Of a stretch of 64,000 nt of DNA, positions 1 to 13,739 are shown in pieces; the stretch's first letter is position 1, and every line of letters begins with the position of its first letter. A model generated the notes under the pieces. The model was not told the DNA's origin. It ran no database searches and saw only the letters and a list, made by a program, of their open reading frames with translations. The stretch spans positions 186,001 through 250,000 of the forward strand of contig NZ_FNET01000006.1 of NCBI RefSeq assembly GCF_900100275.1. The letters are read 5' to 3'. The stretch comes from Lentzea albidocapillata subsp. violacea. GTDB lineage: Bacteria; Actinomycetota; Actinomycetes; Mycobacteriales; Pseudonocardiaceae. Made by a program: the position numbers and the translations under genes.

Positions 1-1087
1 GGTCAGCGACTTCCGGTCGTGGGAGCTCGCCGACCTGGAGCTCGAGCGCGGCGCGTCGGTGCTCGTCGGGCGCAACGGCCAGGGCAAGACGAACCTGGTC
101 GAGGCGATCGGGTACGTGGCCACGCTGGGTTCACACCGCGTCTCCAGCGACGCGCCGCTGATCCGGCACGGCGCCCAGCGTGCCGTCGTGCGGACGGCCG
201 TGGTCAACGACGACCGCGAGCTGCTCGTGGAACTGGAGATCACGGCCGGCAAGTCGAACCGGGCACGGATCAACCGGGGTCCGGTGCCGCGTCCGCGTGA
301 CGTGCTCGGGATCCTGCGCACCGTGTTGTTCGCACCGGAGGATCTCTCTCTTGTGCGGGGCGATCCGAGCGACCGGCGGCGGTTCCTCGACGAGATGCTC
401 GTGCTGCGCACACCGCGTTATGCCGGTGTCCGCAGTGACTACGACCGTGTGCTGAAGCAGCGCAGCGCGTTGCTGAAGACGGTGAAGCACTCACGGTCGG
501 CGGACCTCTCGACGCTCGACGTCTGGGACGGGCATCTCGCCAAGCACGGCGCGGAGCTGCTGGCGGCGCGGTTGAAGCTGATCCGCGACATGGCGGACCA
601 CGTGACCTCGGCGTACGCGGAGGTCGCTCCGGAGTCGCGGCCGGCGCTCATCGCGTACCGGTCGAGCGTCGGCGACCTGCCGGAGGACCGGGAGAGCATC
701 GAGGACCTGCTGCTGGCCGAGCTCGACCGGGTGCGGCGGCAGGAGATCGAACGGGGCGTGTGCCTCGTCGGTCCGCATCGGGACGACCTGGACCTGACAC
801 TCGGCGAGCTGCCGGCGAAGGGCTACGCCAGTCACGGAGAGTCATGGTCCTTCGCGCTCGCCCTGCGGCTCGGCGGCTACGAGCTGATGCGTGTCGACGG
901 CATCGAACCGGTGCTCGTGCTGGACGATGTGTTCGCGGAACTCGATCGCGGCCGGCGTCGGCAACTGGCGAAGGTGGCGGCCGCCGCCGAGCAGGTGCTG
1001 ATCACTGCGGCGGTGGCGGAGGACGTTCCGGACGAGCTGGTCGGTGCCCGGTTCGAGGTCCACGGCGGGGAGGTGCGGCGTGTCTGA
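1..1087 (+). CDS. recF: DNA replication/repair protein RecF (5' end outside window)
   Basis: RecF is a cytoplasmic ABC-type ATPase that helps load RecA at single-strand gaps. The reading frame is open from base 2, so the first residues lie upstream of the window. The Walker A loop GRNGQGKTN sits at about bases 68-94, and the C-terminal part holds the D-loop/Walker B region [11 protein letters not shown] near base 916. It lies directly before dciA, gyrB and gyrA, the usual actinobacterial order after dnaA-dnaN. Its stop overlaps the dciA start (GTG at 1080, TGA at 1085-1087), which suggests translational coupling. Family assignment is secure; only the start is missing. Confidence 0.95.
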   Translation, partial: VSDFRSWELADLELERGASVLVGRNGQGKTNLVEAIGYVATLGSHRVSSDAPLIRHGAQRAVVRTAVVNDDRELLVELEITAGKSNRARINRGPVPRPRDVLGILRTVLFAPEDLSLVRGDPSDRRRFLDEMLVLRTPRYAGVRSDYDRVLKQRSALLKTVKHSRSADLSTLDVWDGHLAKHGAELLAARLKLIRDMADHVTSAYAEVAPESRPALIAYRSSVGDLPEDRESIEDLLLAELDRVRRQEIERGVCLVGPHRDDLDLTLGELPAKGYASHGESWSFALALRLGGYELMRVDGIEPVLVLDDVFAELDRGRRRQLAKVAAAAEQVLITAAVAEDVPDELVGARFEVHGGEVRRV

Positions 1088-1739
1088 CTCAGAGGCTGAC
1101 TCTCGGGGTTCGAAGCCCCCACATGTAGCTCGATCGGGTGTGTCCGCCCACACATCTGGGGACAAGTCTGTGGATGGTGTGGATAACTCGGTCACAAATC
1201 CGGACTTGTCCACAGGTTCATTCACACCTGAGGGTGAGCAGCTGAAGGGTTCGGACCTCGCCCGAGCTGCTCTGGAGGCGGCGAAAGCGGCCGCGAAGGC
1301 CCGTGGGCGGGTGCCGGGGAGCAAGGCGAAGGGCCGTCCGGTCAACCGTCGCCGGCGTCGCTGGTCGGGTGCGGGCCCGGACGACCGCGACCCCCAGCCG
1401 CTCGGGCGGATCGCCTCCAGGATCGCGGCGGACCGCGGCTGGGTCGAGCAGCTCCAGGGTGGCCAGGTCTTCGGTCGGTGGGCCAAACTGGTAGGTGAGG
1501 ACGTTGCCGAGCACGCGACTCCAATCGCTCTCAGTGACGGGGAACTGACGGTCCAGGCGTCGTCGACGGCGTGGGCCACTCAGCTGCGCCTCCTGCAGCG
1601 CGAGCTGATCAAACGGATCGCCGCGGGCGTGGGCAACGGCGTCGTCAAACGGCTCAAGATCAAGGGACCGGACGCTCCCAGCTGGCGACACGGCCCCAGG
1701 CACGCGCCTGGGCGTGGTCCGCGTGACACCTACGGGTGA
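1080..1739 (+). CDS. dciA: DciA-type helicase-associated protein (DUF721)
   Basis: This 219-residue protein belongs to the DUF721/DciA family, which helps load the replicative helicase DnaB in bacteria lacking DnaC. The start chosen is GTG 1080, inside the end of recF, giving [10 protein letters not shown]. The N-terminal half is disordered (Ala/Lys/Arg-rich, with a basic RRRRRW patch), and the conserved KH-like domain is C-terminal ([15 protein letters not shown], then [16 protein letters not shown]). The equivalent gene in M. tuberculosis is Rv0004, between recF and gyrB. The poorly conserved N-terminal coding stretch contains three DnaA-box-like sequences, described separately. Confidence 0.88.
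   Translation: MSDSEADSRGSKPPHVARSGVSAHTSGDKSVDGVDNSVTNPDLSTGSFTPEGEQLKGSDLARAALEAAKAAAKARGRVPGSKAKGRPVNRRRRRWSGAGPDDRDPQPLGRIASRIAADRGWVEQLQGGQVFGRWAKLVGEDVAEHATPIALSDGELTVQASSTAWATQLRLLQRELIKRIAAGVGNGVVKRLKIKGPDAPSWRHGPRHAPGRGPRDTYG
1169..1214. promoter_or_regulatory. Cluster of three DnaA-box-like nonamers inside dciA
   Basis: TGTGGATGG (1169-1177) and TGTGGATAA (1178-1186, a perfect match to the inverted classical box TTATCCACA) lie directly side by side, and TTGTCCACA (1206-1214, the form favoured in actinobacterial origins) follows in the opposite orientation. They lie within the non-conserved N-terminal part of dciA, so protein constraint does not obviously explain them. Function as a DnaA-binding site is inferred. 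Confidence 0.45.
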
Positions 1740-3937
<2,198 letters not shown>

Positions 3938-3986
3938 GTCCGGTCCCTTCCAGAAATCCACGGCTGGCGAAGAGGAAAGAAGAACC

Positions 3987-7790
<3,804 letters not shown>

Positions 7791-7824
7791 TCGGAATCGC
7801 TAGCGAGAGGTCAAGGACAAGCTC

Positions 7825-8829
7825 GTGACTCCACCCGAGAACCGCGAAGGTCGGGACGCGGACAAAACCGCGGTGATCACCAAACCGACTCCGCAGAACT
7901 CCGCGCAGAATCCGGCGGAGAAGAAGGCGGACTCGGCTGCGGCCTCCGGTTCCTCGGGTGGAACCGCGCAGGACAAGACCAAGCCCGTGTCGGCGGACAA
8001 GGCGGCCGAGGCCGCCGCACCCGCCCAGGAGAAGCCGGCGGCTCCGGCCACTCCGGCGCCGACCGCCACGCCGACCCCCACTCCTGCTCCGGCGGCCACC
8101 CCGGCCGCTCCGGCGGAGGAGAAGACGGTCTCGCTCGGCAGCGCCACTCCGGCGCCCGCGCCCGTCGCCGACGAGCCGGTCATCGTGTCGGCACCGCCGC
8201 CCTGGCAGCGGGTGACGAACGACACGGAGGCGGCCCAGAGCGACGCGACCGCGACGTACGTGGCTCCGGGCGCACCGCCCGTGCCGTCCGCCGCCGAACC
8301 GCCCCCGGCCTTCCCGCAGACCGACCCGGACACCGTCAAGGTGCAGAAGCCGGTGGTCACGGGCTCGGCCGTGCCGGTCGGCCTGGGCAGCAGCCGCACG
8401 TCGGTGAACATGGGCAACAGCGGGGCCCGCCCCGCCGCGTCCACCCCGTCGGCCCGCCGCCCCGGCCGTGGCCCGCGCCGCGCCTCGCTCCAGGTGAAGC
8501 GCGTCGACCCGTGGTCGGTCCTCAAGCTCGCCCTGGTGCTGGGCGTCGCACTGTTCTTCGTCTGGCTCGTGGCGGTCGGCGTGCTCTACGGCGTCCTGCA
8601 CGGCATGGGCGTCTGGGACAAGATCAACAGCACCGCGAACGACCTGCTCCAGGCCAACGAGCCGGGCGAACCGTTGATCAGTGCCGGTCGCGTCTTCGGC
8701 GTCTCGGCGATCATCGGCGCCGTCAACATCGTGCTGTTCACGGCCCTCGCAACCGTTGGCGCGTTCGTCTACAACGTGTCCGCGGATCTGGCTGGTGGCC
8801 TGGAACTCACGTTGTCGGAACGAGAGTGA
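7825..8829 (+). CDS. DUF3566 domain membrane protein
   Basis: The 334-residue protein has a long Ala/Pro/Thr-rich disordered cytoplasmic N-terminus (about 1-215) and a C-terminal DUF3566 domain with two transmembrane helices ([18 protein letters not shown] and a second from about residue 292). It sits 34 bases downstream of gyrA, exactly where M. tuberculosis has Rv0007, and is probably cotranscribed. The DUF3566 domain has no established biochemical role. Start is GTG 7825, with a GAGAGGTCAAGGA purine-rich stretch upstream. The position and double-helix C-terminus make the family call reliable, but no function is claimed. Confidence 0.85.
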   Translation: MTPPENREGRDADKTAVITKPTPQNSAQNPAEKKADSAAASGSSGGTAQDKTKPVSADKAAEAAAPAQEKPAAPATPAPTATPTPTPAPAATPAAPAEEKTVSLGSATPAPAPVADEPVIVSAPPPWQRVTNDTEAAQSDATATYVAPGAPPVPSAAEPPPAFPQTDPDTVKVQKPVVTGSAVPVGLGSSRTSVNMGNSGARPAASTPSARRPGRGPRRASLQVKRVDPWSVLKLALVLGVALFFVWLVAVGVLYGVLHGMGVWDKINSTANDLLQANEPGEPLISAGRVFGVSAIIGAVNIVLFTALATVGAFVYNVSADLAGGLELTLSERE

Positions 8830-8844
8830 CCCCCTGATTTGGGA

Positions 8845-8880
8845 GCAACGAGGACGATCCTGTAAGGTCTTCCTCGTTGC
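8845..8880 (+). terminator. Perfect 10-bp inverted repeat between the DUF3566 gene and tRNA-Ile
   Basis: GCAACGAGGA (8845-8854) and TCCTCGTTGC (8871-8880) are exact inverted repeats 16 bases apart, starting 16 bases after the stop codon. It can act as terminator of the gyr operon. The loop contains TGTAAGGT, a plausible -10 for the tRNA-Ile gene 20 bases further on, so the element may also be an operator. Confidence 0.5.
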
Positions 8881-8899
8881 CCCGAGGGGTGATGATCGA

Positions 8900-8973
8900 G
8901 GGCCTATAGCTCAGGCGGTTAGAGCGCTTCACTGATAATGAAGAGGTCGGAGGTTCAAGTCCTCCTAGGCCCA
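8900..8973 (+). tRNA. ileT: tRNA-Ile (GAT)
   Basis: 74 bases fold as a complete cloverleaf. The acceptor GGGCCTA pairs with TAGGCCC, the discriminator is A, and the anticodon loop is CTGATAA with anticodon GAT. The T-loop is GGTTCAAGTCC. CCA is not encoded. The order gyrA, Rv0007-like gene, tRNA-Ile, tRNA-Ala matches M. tuberculosis. Confidence 0.97.
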
Positions 8974-9038
8974 CTCGATTCGGGGGCTATCCATGTCGGC
9001 GGAATGCGCCGACCGTTACCCGAATCATCGTTCCTTTT

Positions 9039-9090
9039 CTGGGGGCCAAGCCCCCAGACCCCCGGCCGGGGGCAAGCCCCCGGAGCCCCC
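9039..9090. repeat. GC-rich palindromic repeat element (copy 1)
   Basis: CTGGGGG (9039-9045) pairs with CCCCCAG (9051-9057), followed by CCCCGGCCGGGG and more G/C runs that can form a second hairpin. A closely similar element occurs at 27274-27327. Both lie next to tRNA genes. It looks like a dispersed REP-like intergenic repeat. Confidence 0.6.
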
Positions 9091-9172
9091 ATCACTTGAA
9101 TGCTCGGCTGCTGCTGTTGCCTTGCTGTAACGTGGTGGGGTCGTTGAGTTTTTGGTCTTGGGAGGGATTGAA

Positions 9173-9295
9173 GTGGCTAAGAAGATCATCGCACTCGTCG
9201 TGGTCGCCGGTGCGGTTCTGTTCTTCGTGAAGCGCAGCCGTTCGGCCAAGGCCGACGCGGACCTGTGGCGCGAGGCCACCGCTCCCACCGACTGA
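9173..9295 (+). CDS. DLW-39 family small membrane protein
   Basis: This 40-residue protein starts at GTG 9173 behind a strong GGAGGG (9161-9166). It begins VAKKIIALVVVAGAVLFFVK, one transmembrane helix, and continues into a short polar tail with the motif DADLWREA. The size and DLW motif match the DLW-39 family of tiny actinobacterial proteins found between the tRNA-Ile and tRNA-Ala genes after gyrA. No function is known. It is easily missed because of its size, but ribosome-binding site, helix and context all agree. Confidence 0.85.
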   Translation: MAKKIIALVVVAGAVLFFVKRSRSAKADADLWREATAPTD

Positions 9296-9332
9296 TCTTT
9301 GCTCTGACGGGCGGCCCGCCGCCCCCAGGCTT

Positions 9333-9405
9333 GGGGACGTAGCTCAATTGGCAGAGCACCGCCTTTGCAAGGCGGGGGTTAGGGGTTCGATTCCCCTCGT
9401 CTCCA
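9333..9405 (+). tRNA. alaT: tRNA-Ala (TGC)
   Basis: 73-base cloverleaf. The acceptor GGGGACG pairs with CGTCTCC (one G-T pair), the discriminator is A, and the anticodon loop is TTTGCAA with anticodon TGC. The T-arm is AGGGGTTCGATTCCCCT. CCA is not encoded. Confidence 0.97.
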
Positions 9406-9413
9406 TCCGCTTT

Positions 9414-9455
9414 CACTGAAGCCCTGTTCGCGCCGTTGCGAACAGGGCTTCAGTG
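9414..9455. terminator. Long perfect hairpin after tRNA-Ala
   Basis: An 18-bp perfect stem (CACTGAAGCCCTGTTCGC paired with its complement at 9438-9455) with a 6-base loop starts nine bases after the tRNA. It also lies just beyond the 3' end of the convergent DoxX gene, so it could terminate both strands. The core GCCCTGTTCGC reappears in the hairpin behind tRNA-Leu at 27227. Confidence 0.75.
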
Positions 9456-9471
9456 CATTCCGCACATCACG

Positions 9472-9864
9472 TCACGCCGAGGTGAGTGACTTCTTCGGCG
9501 CCTTGCGAAGGGCGTCGATGCTCCACGCGCCGGCACCGGTGAACGCCAGCAGCAGGAACGCCCACGAGTAGATCGCCGCGAGCTCGCCGCCGTTCTCGAT
9601 CGGGAGCAGGGCCCTCGGCTGGTGCACCACGAAGTAGGCGTAGGCCATGGCGCCGGAACTGAGCAGCGCGGCCCAGCGCGTCCAGAGCCCGATGAGGATG
9701 AGGCCGCCGCCGATCAACTCGATGATGGCCGCGGGGCCGGACGGCCACGAGAGAATCTCGACTCCCTTGGACAGCTTCTGCACCCCGTGGAACACGAAGA
9801 GCAGACCGATGATGATGCGGAACAGCGCCAGGGCGTGCTCTCGTCGTTGCTCCAGGAACTCCAT
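9472..9864 (-). CDS. DoxX family membrane protein
   Basis: The 130-residue integral membrane protein matches the DoxX/DUF4267-type four-helix family: helices at LFRIIIGLLFVFHGVQKL, IIELIGGGLILIGLWTRW, a central AMAYAYFVV segment and a C-terminal YSWAFLLLAFTGAG. Such proteins are linked to redox or thiosulfate-related membrane functions in some species, but the role here is open. The start at ATG 9864 (MEFLEQRREHA) is preferred over the upstream in-frame ATG because GGAAGGA precedes it. It is monocistronic, convergent with the tRNA-Ala hairpin and divergent from the lipoprotein gene at 9972. Confidence 0.82.
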   Translation of the reverse strand: MEFLEQRREHALALFRIIIGLLFVFHGVQKLSKGVEILSWPSGPAAIIELIGGGLILIGLWTRWAALLSSGAMAYAYFVVHQPRALLPIENGGELAAIYSWAFLLLAFTGAGAWSIDALRKAPKKSLTSA

Positions 9865-9971
9865 GATCGGGTCCTTCCAGGGCGGGTACAGGGGCAAAGG
9901 CACAAAAGGTATGGACCAATTTAGAGTGTCCCGCTAGAGGCGCTTTTGGTATCTGGTTGACTGTTGCCCCT

Positions 9972-10505
9972 ATGAAACGAGCACTGCTGCTGCCCCTGCT
10001 CGGCGTCCTCGCCGCCTGCGGCACTCCCGTCGCCCAGGACGTGCCGGTTCCCACGACCCCGCCCCAGCAGGCCACGACCACTACCAGCGCGGCTCCGACA
10101 GTGCCGCCCGCGCCCCAGCCCGCGAACGACGGCGCGTGCCCGTACCTGGCGACCGGTTTCGTCGCGGAAGCCAACGGACAGCGCGTACCCAAAGTGAAAC
10201 TGTCAACGGACGAACCTCACCCAGCATGCTTCTTCTACGCCACGGCAACTGAGATCCAGTTGACCGTGCAGGTCTACGTGGGGGATGAGAGCGTCGCGAA
10301 GCTCATCGTCAACAAGGCGGCGCCGGACGGTTCACAGCCCGCGAACTCGCCCACCGGCTGGAGCGGAGGGTACGTGAGCAACGAGACCGGCGTCGTCTAC
10401 GCCGTGTCGAAGAGCGACGCCGCTGTGGTCGTCACCAGCAACCAGAAGCAGTCGATCAAGGCGCGCCGCATCGCCGAAGAGGCGATCAAGGGCCTGAAGA
10501 TCTAA
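9972..10505 (+). CDS. Secreted lipoprotein, DUF2020-like
   Basis: A 177-residue lipoprotein. MKRALLLPLLGVLAAC is a lipobox signal (LAAC, Cys16), followed by a Pro/Thr-rich linker and a domain starting CPYLATGFVAEANGQRV with PACFFY and PTGWSGGYV segments. The pattern resembles the DUF2020 family of mycobacterial and corynebacterial envelope proteins; that name is from memory of the motif, not a search. Start ATG 9972 is chosen because the signal peptide begins there. The two remaining cysteines of the mature domain could form a disulphide. No function is known. Confidence 0.65.
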   Translation: MKRALLLPLLGVLAACGTPVAQDVPVPTTPPQQATTTTSAAPTVPPAPQPANDGACPYLATGFVAEANGQRVPKVKLSTDEPHPACFFYATATEIQLTVQVYVGDESVAKLIVNKAAPDGSQPANSPTGWSGGYVSNETGVVYAVSKSDAAVVVTSNQKQSIKARRIAEEAIKGLKI

Positions 10506-10566
10506 GTGAGCACGACACCGCCCCCGCGCGAACGTGCACGGGGGCGGCGAACGTCAGCGGTCGCCG

Positions 10567-11133
10567 TTACTTGACCGGCTCCTTCGGCGAGGGCACCTGC
10601 CCGTTGAGGACGGGCTCCGCGTGCGGGACCTGCTCCTCGTCCTGCAGGTGGACCTCCTGCGGCCGGCGCGTCATCGCGACGTAGCCGACTGCCGCGGCCG
10701 CGATCAGGAGACCGAGCACCCACGGCCAGCGGCGGCGCTTCGGCGCGTCGGCACCGAGCTGGGCCGCGGCCTTGCGGATCTCCTTGGCGCGCACCTTGGC
10801 GTCCTTGCGCGCGCTCTTCGCCGCCTTCTTCACTTCCTTGCGCACGACCTCGGCCTTGCCCAAGAGGTCGGCGCGCGTCTTCGCGCTCTTCTTGGCGAGG
10901 CGCTTGCGAGAGCGACGCGTCTGCTTCTCCCAGTCCTCGGCCTTGCCCATGAGGGTGTCAGCCCGCTCGACGAGTGCGCCGCGAACCTGGTCCGCCGTGA
11001 TGCCGCGCTCGGCAAGCCTGACCTCAGCGGCGTGACCAGCGCGAACGACGCCCTGACGCGCGGCCTTCAGACCGGTGCCGACAGCCTTGCCAACGTTCTC
11101 GCCGGCTCGGGTCATGACGTCCACCTCGTCCAT
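10567..11133 (-). CDS. CwsA-like cell-wall/cell-shape protein
   Basis: The 188-residue protein is rich in Lys/Ala/Arg helices through its first 140 residues, has one transmembrane helix near the C-terminus (WPWVLGLLIAAAAVGYVAM) and a short polar outer tail. The start at ATG 11133 follows GGAGCAGAG. Its position just before ppiA on the opposite strand equals that of Rv0008c (CwsA), a mycobacterial partner of CrgA and Wag31 with the same layout of a cytoplasmic helical region followed by a late membrane anchor. Sequence identity is too low to assign by eye, so the CwsA call rests on context and architecture. Confidence 0.5.
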   Translation of the reverse strand: MDEVDVMTRAGENVGKAVGTGLKAARQGVVRAGHAAEVRLAERGITADQVRGALVERADTLMGKAEDWEKQTRRSRKRLAKKSAKTRADLLGKAEVVRKEVKKAAKSARKDAKVRAKEIRKAAAQLGADAPKRRRWPWVLGLLIAAAAVGYVAMTRRPQEVHLQDEEQVPHAEPVLNGQVPSPKEPVK

Positions 11134-11223
11134 CTCTGCTCCACACGTTGTCGTCTGGTGATGTCCTAGAGGTACCCATCGTGCCCCTTCCTGAACATCG
11201 GCGCCCGTGGATGGCACGATGGG

Positions 11224-11775
11224 GTGGTGGCTGACAGCAACGAATCCTTCGTCGGGACCAAGGTGACGGCGACCCTGCACACCACGCAGGGCGACATCCG
11301 CATCAACCTGTTCCCCGACCACGCCCCCAAGACGGTGGCGAACTTCGTCGGGCTCGCCGAGGGCACGAAGACCTACACCGAGGCGAACGCGAGTGGCACG
11401 AAGACGGGTCCGTTCTACGACGGCACCCTGTTCCACCGCGTCATCGCCGGCTTCATGCTCCAGACCGGCGACCCGACCGGTACCGGTCGCGGTGGCCCCG
11501 GCTACCGCTTCGCGGACGAGTTCAACTCCGAACTGCAGTTCAACAAGCCCTACCTGCTCGCGATGGCGAACGCCGGCCCCAACACCAACGGCTCGCAGTT
11601 CTTCGTCACCGTGGCACCGACGACGTGGCTGAACTTCAAGCACACGATCTTCGGTGAGGTCGCCGACCAGGAGTCGCGCGACGTCGTCGACGCGATCGGC
11701 GGCACCACGACCGGTGCGGGCGACCGTCCGGTCAACGACATCAAGATCGAGCGGATCACGATCGAACGCGCGTGA
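11224..11775 (+). CDS. ppiA: Peptidyl-prolyl cis-trans isomerase A (cyclophilin)
   Basis: Cyclophilins catalyse proline isomerisation during protein folding. The 183-residue protein has the fold's signature segments: LFHRVIAGFMLQTGDP (catalytic Arg in FHRV), GSQFFVT and HTIFGEV. There is no signal peptide, so it is cytoplasmic. Two adjacent GTG codons (11224 and 11227) are possible starts. Its stop overlaps the rhomboid gene start by four bases (GTGA at 11772), implying coupled translation. It corresponds to Rv0009. Confidence 0.95.
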   Translation: MVADSNESFVGTKVTATLHTTQGDIRINLFPDHAPKTVANFVGLAEGTKTYTEANASGTKTGPFYDGTLFHRVIAGFMLQTGDPTGTGRGGPGYRFADEFNSELQFNKPYLLAMANAGPNTNGSQFFVTVAPTTWLNFKHTIFGEVADQESRDVVDAIGGTTTGAGDRPVNDIKIERITIERA

Positions 11776-12689
11776 GCAACGCCCCCGTGCCACCGGACGG
11801 GCCGATCGGAGCGCAGCCGGACATCCCGGTCTGCGCACGTCATTCCGATCGGCCTACCCGGCTGCGCTGCAGCAGGTGCGACCGTCCGGCGTGCCCGGAC
11901 TGTCTGCGCGACGCCTCGGTCGGCATGCAGTGCGTCGACTGCGTGAACGAGGGCGCCCGCACGGTCCGCCGAGCCCGCACGTCCGCGGGCGCGGTGGTCT
12001 CCGACGGCCGCCCGATCATCACGCAGGTGATGATCGCGCTCAACGTGCTCGCGTACGTCGTCACGGTCGCCCAGTCCGGCAGCCCGATGAACAACTCGCG
12101 GGCCGGCCTGTTCACCGCGACGTCGATGATCCCGGAGCTCACCGCCAACGGTGAGTGGTGGCGGATCCTCACGTCGGGGTTCATGCACTTCGGCCTGATC
12201 CACCTCGTGCTCAACATGGCCGCGCTCTTCGTGGTGGGCCCTGTGATCGAGCAGGAGCTGGGCAAGCTGCGGTACAGCGCCGTCTACTTCCTGTCGCTGC
12301 TCGGCGGCAGTGCGGCGGCGTTCTTCTTCGGCACCGTCTGCCAGCAGCTCGCCGGCGCGTCCGGCGCGGTGTTCGGCCTGATGGGCGCGCTGCTGATCGT
12401 GTTCAAGCGGCAGAAGCGGGACATCTCGACGATCCTCGTGATCGTCGGCATCAACCTGGTGTCGAACCTCTTCACCAACGCCTCGCTGCTCGGGCACCTC
12501 GGCGGGTTCGTGATCGGCGGCCTGCTGACGCTCGCCATGGTCAAGGCGCCCGCGAAGAACCGCAACGCCTACCAGATCGGCGCTGTGGCGGTGGCCGCGT
12601 TGTTGCTCGGAGTCATGTTCATGTTGCGTGCCTCCGAACTCGACACGGCGGCCGAAGTGATCCTGGAGTACGCCAGGACCTGTCGCTAG
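11772..12689 (+). CDS. Rhomboid family intramembrane serine protease with N-terminal zinc-ribbon
   Basis: Rhomboids cut transmembrane substrates within the membrane. This 305-residue protein begins with a cysteine-rich B-box-like zinc domain (C21, C33, C36, C41, C44, C54, C57) and continues with six membrane helices. The catalytic dyad is S197 in GASGAVFG and H242 in GHLGG. The HLVLN motif after TSGFMHFGLI is also present. Start GTG 11772 overlaps ppiA by four bases. The ppiA-rhomboid pair is common in Streptomyces and Pseudonocardiaceae. Substrates are unknown. Confidence 0.92.
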   Translation: MSNAPVPPDGPIGAQPDIPVCARHSDRPTRLRCSRCDRPACPDCLRDASVGMQCVDCVNEGARTVRRARTSAGAVVSDGRPIITQVMIALNVLAYVVTVAQSGSPMNNSRAGLFTATSMIPELTANGEWWRILTSGFMHFGLIHLVLNMAALFVVGPVIEQELGKLRYSAVYFLSLLGGSAAAFFFGTVCQQLAGASGAVFGLMGALLIVFKRQKRDISTILVIVGINLVSNLFTNASLLGHLGGFVIGGLLTLAMVKAPAKNRNAYQIGAVAVAALLLGVMFMLRASELDTAAEVILEYARTCR

Positions 12690-12696
12690 AACTGAT

Positions 12697-13092
12697 TCAC
12701 GGCCGCAGTGCGTGGAGCACTCCGGCGACTTCTTCGGGATCGGCGCCGAGGTCCAGTCTCGTGAGCACCACGAGATGGTCATCGGCGTCGAGTTCCAATG
12801 TCTGCTGTTCCCTGCCGAGCCGGCGGGTGGTCTGCAGCTTGACCTTCACCTCGTGCCACGGCAGCAGCGTCGTGCCCGTGAACCCGCGCACGGCCAGGCC
12901 GTCGACGTCCGCGGTGAGCCTCGGGCGTGCGATCGTCGCGAACGCCGCGAGGCAGGTGACCAGCAGCGATGCCAGTCCGATGAGGAGACGACCCGCGTTG
13001 TCGTCGGCGATGAACGCCGCGACGGCGAGGGCGAGGGCGGCCACCCAAGCGGTGACGACCAGCGGGACGGGCGTGGACCAGGTTCGAGTCAC
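12697..13092 (-). CDS. PH-domain membrane protein (Rv0010c-like)
   Basis: The 131-residue protein starts at GTG 13092 (VTRTWSTPVPLVV) and has two N-terminal helices (VVTAWVAALALAVAAFIA, RLLIGLASLLVTCLAAFA) followed by a bacterial PH-like beta domain (VDGLAVRGFTGTTLLPWHEV). It stands in the place of Rv0010c, between ppiA and crgA. An ATG at 13164 would add 24 residues that do not look like the family, so the shorter form is preferred, although its ribosome-binding site is weak. Function unknown. Confidence 0.75.
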   Translation of the reverse strand: MTRTWSTPVPLVVTAWVAALALAVAAFIADDNAGRLLIGLASLLVTCLAAFATIARPRLTADVDGLAVRGFTGTTLLPWHEVKVKLQTTRRLGREQQTLELDADDHLVVLTRLDLGADPEEVAGVLHALRP

Positions 13093-13115
13093 ACTGTCGA
13101 GTGTCCCGCATGAAA

Positions 13116-13185
13116 TGTGGACAACTGAACGGGTCCGCATGAGGGAAAACCGTCGCTTGTGCATTTTGGTGCAAAGTTGTCCACA
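13116..13185. promoter_or_regulatory. Inverted pair of perfect TTGTCCACA DnaA boxes
   Basis: TGTGGACAA (13116-13124) and TTGTCCACA (13177-13185) face each other 52 bases apart in the non-coding gap between the PH-domain gene and crgA. A small palindrome TCCCCAATGGGGA follows at 13192-13204. The boxes match the actinobacterial DnaA consensus exactly. Binding is inferred. Confidence 0.45.
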
Positions 13186-13326
13186 GGACTTGTCCCCAAT
13201 GGGGATGACTTACAACCGTGTGCTTCGGTGACGCTCGGATGAACCAGGTGAACCCGAGGCGAACAAAGGTCGGCCCGGACGTGTGACGTCCGGGCCGACC
13301 TCTACGAACGGTGACTTGCCGAGCGC

Positions 13327-13593
13327 TCAGCGCCAGCGCATCGTCATCAGCAGACCGATGATCATCAGCGCGAAGCCGATGGCGAAGTTCCACGCGCCCA
13401 GCTCGAGCATGAACGGGATCTTCTCGGCCGCGATGTAGTTGACGACCAGCCACGCGAGGCCCAGCAGCATGAAGCCGAGCATGACAACGACGTAGACCGG
13501 GTGAGACGGCCCCGCTGCCTTGACCTTGACCGGCGTGCGGCGGTCAGTGGGTGCGGTGTAGACCGCCTTCTTCCGGACCTTCGACTTGGGCAT
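13327..13593 (-). CDS. crgA: Cell division protein CrgA
   Basis: CrgA is a small divisome protein that binds FtsZ, FtsQ and penicillin-binding proteins in mycobacteria and blocks premature septation in Streptomyces. The 88-residue protein has the typical basic N-terminus [15 protein letters not shown] and two membrane helices ([20 protein letters not shown] and [18 protein letters not shown]). Start ATG 13593 follows GAGGAC. It lies at the same place as Rv0011c, and the neighbouring cwsA-like gene fits its known interaction partner. Confidence 0.95.
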   Translation of the reverse strand: MPKSKVRKKAVYTAPTDRRTPVKVKAAGPSHPVYVVVMLGFMLLGLAWLVVNYIAAEKIPFMLELGAWNFAIGFALMIIGLLMTMRWR

Positions 13594-13739
13594 GCTGTCC
13601 TCGCCTGACGTGGATATCCGTGAGTGACGCGAGTTTACGTGCACTACTCAGTAGACACGTTAACGTAGCGGCGGTGGTCAGCGAACCATCCTTGTAGACG
13701 CAGTTGTTTTCAGTTCACAGTCCGCGCGGAGGTTCTCAG

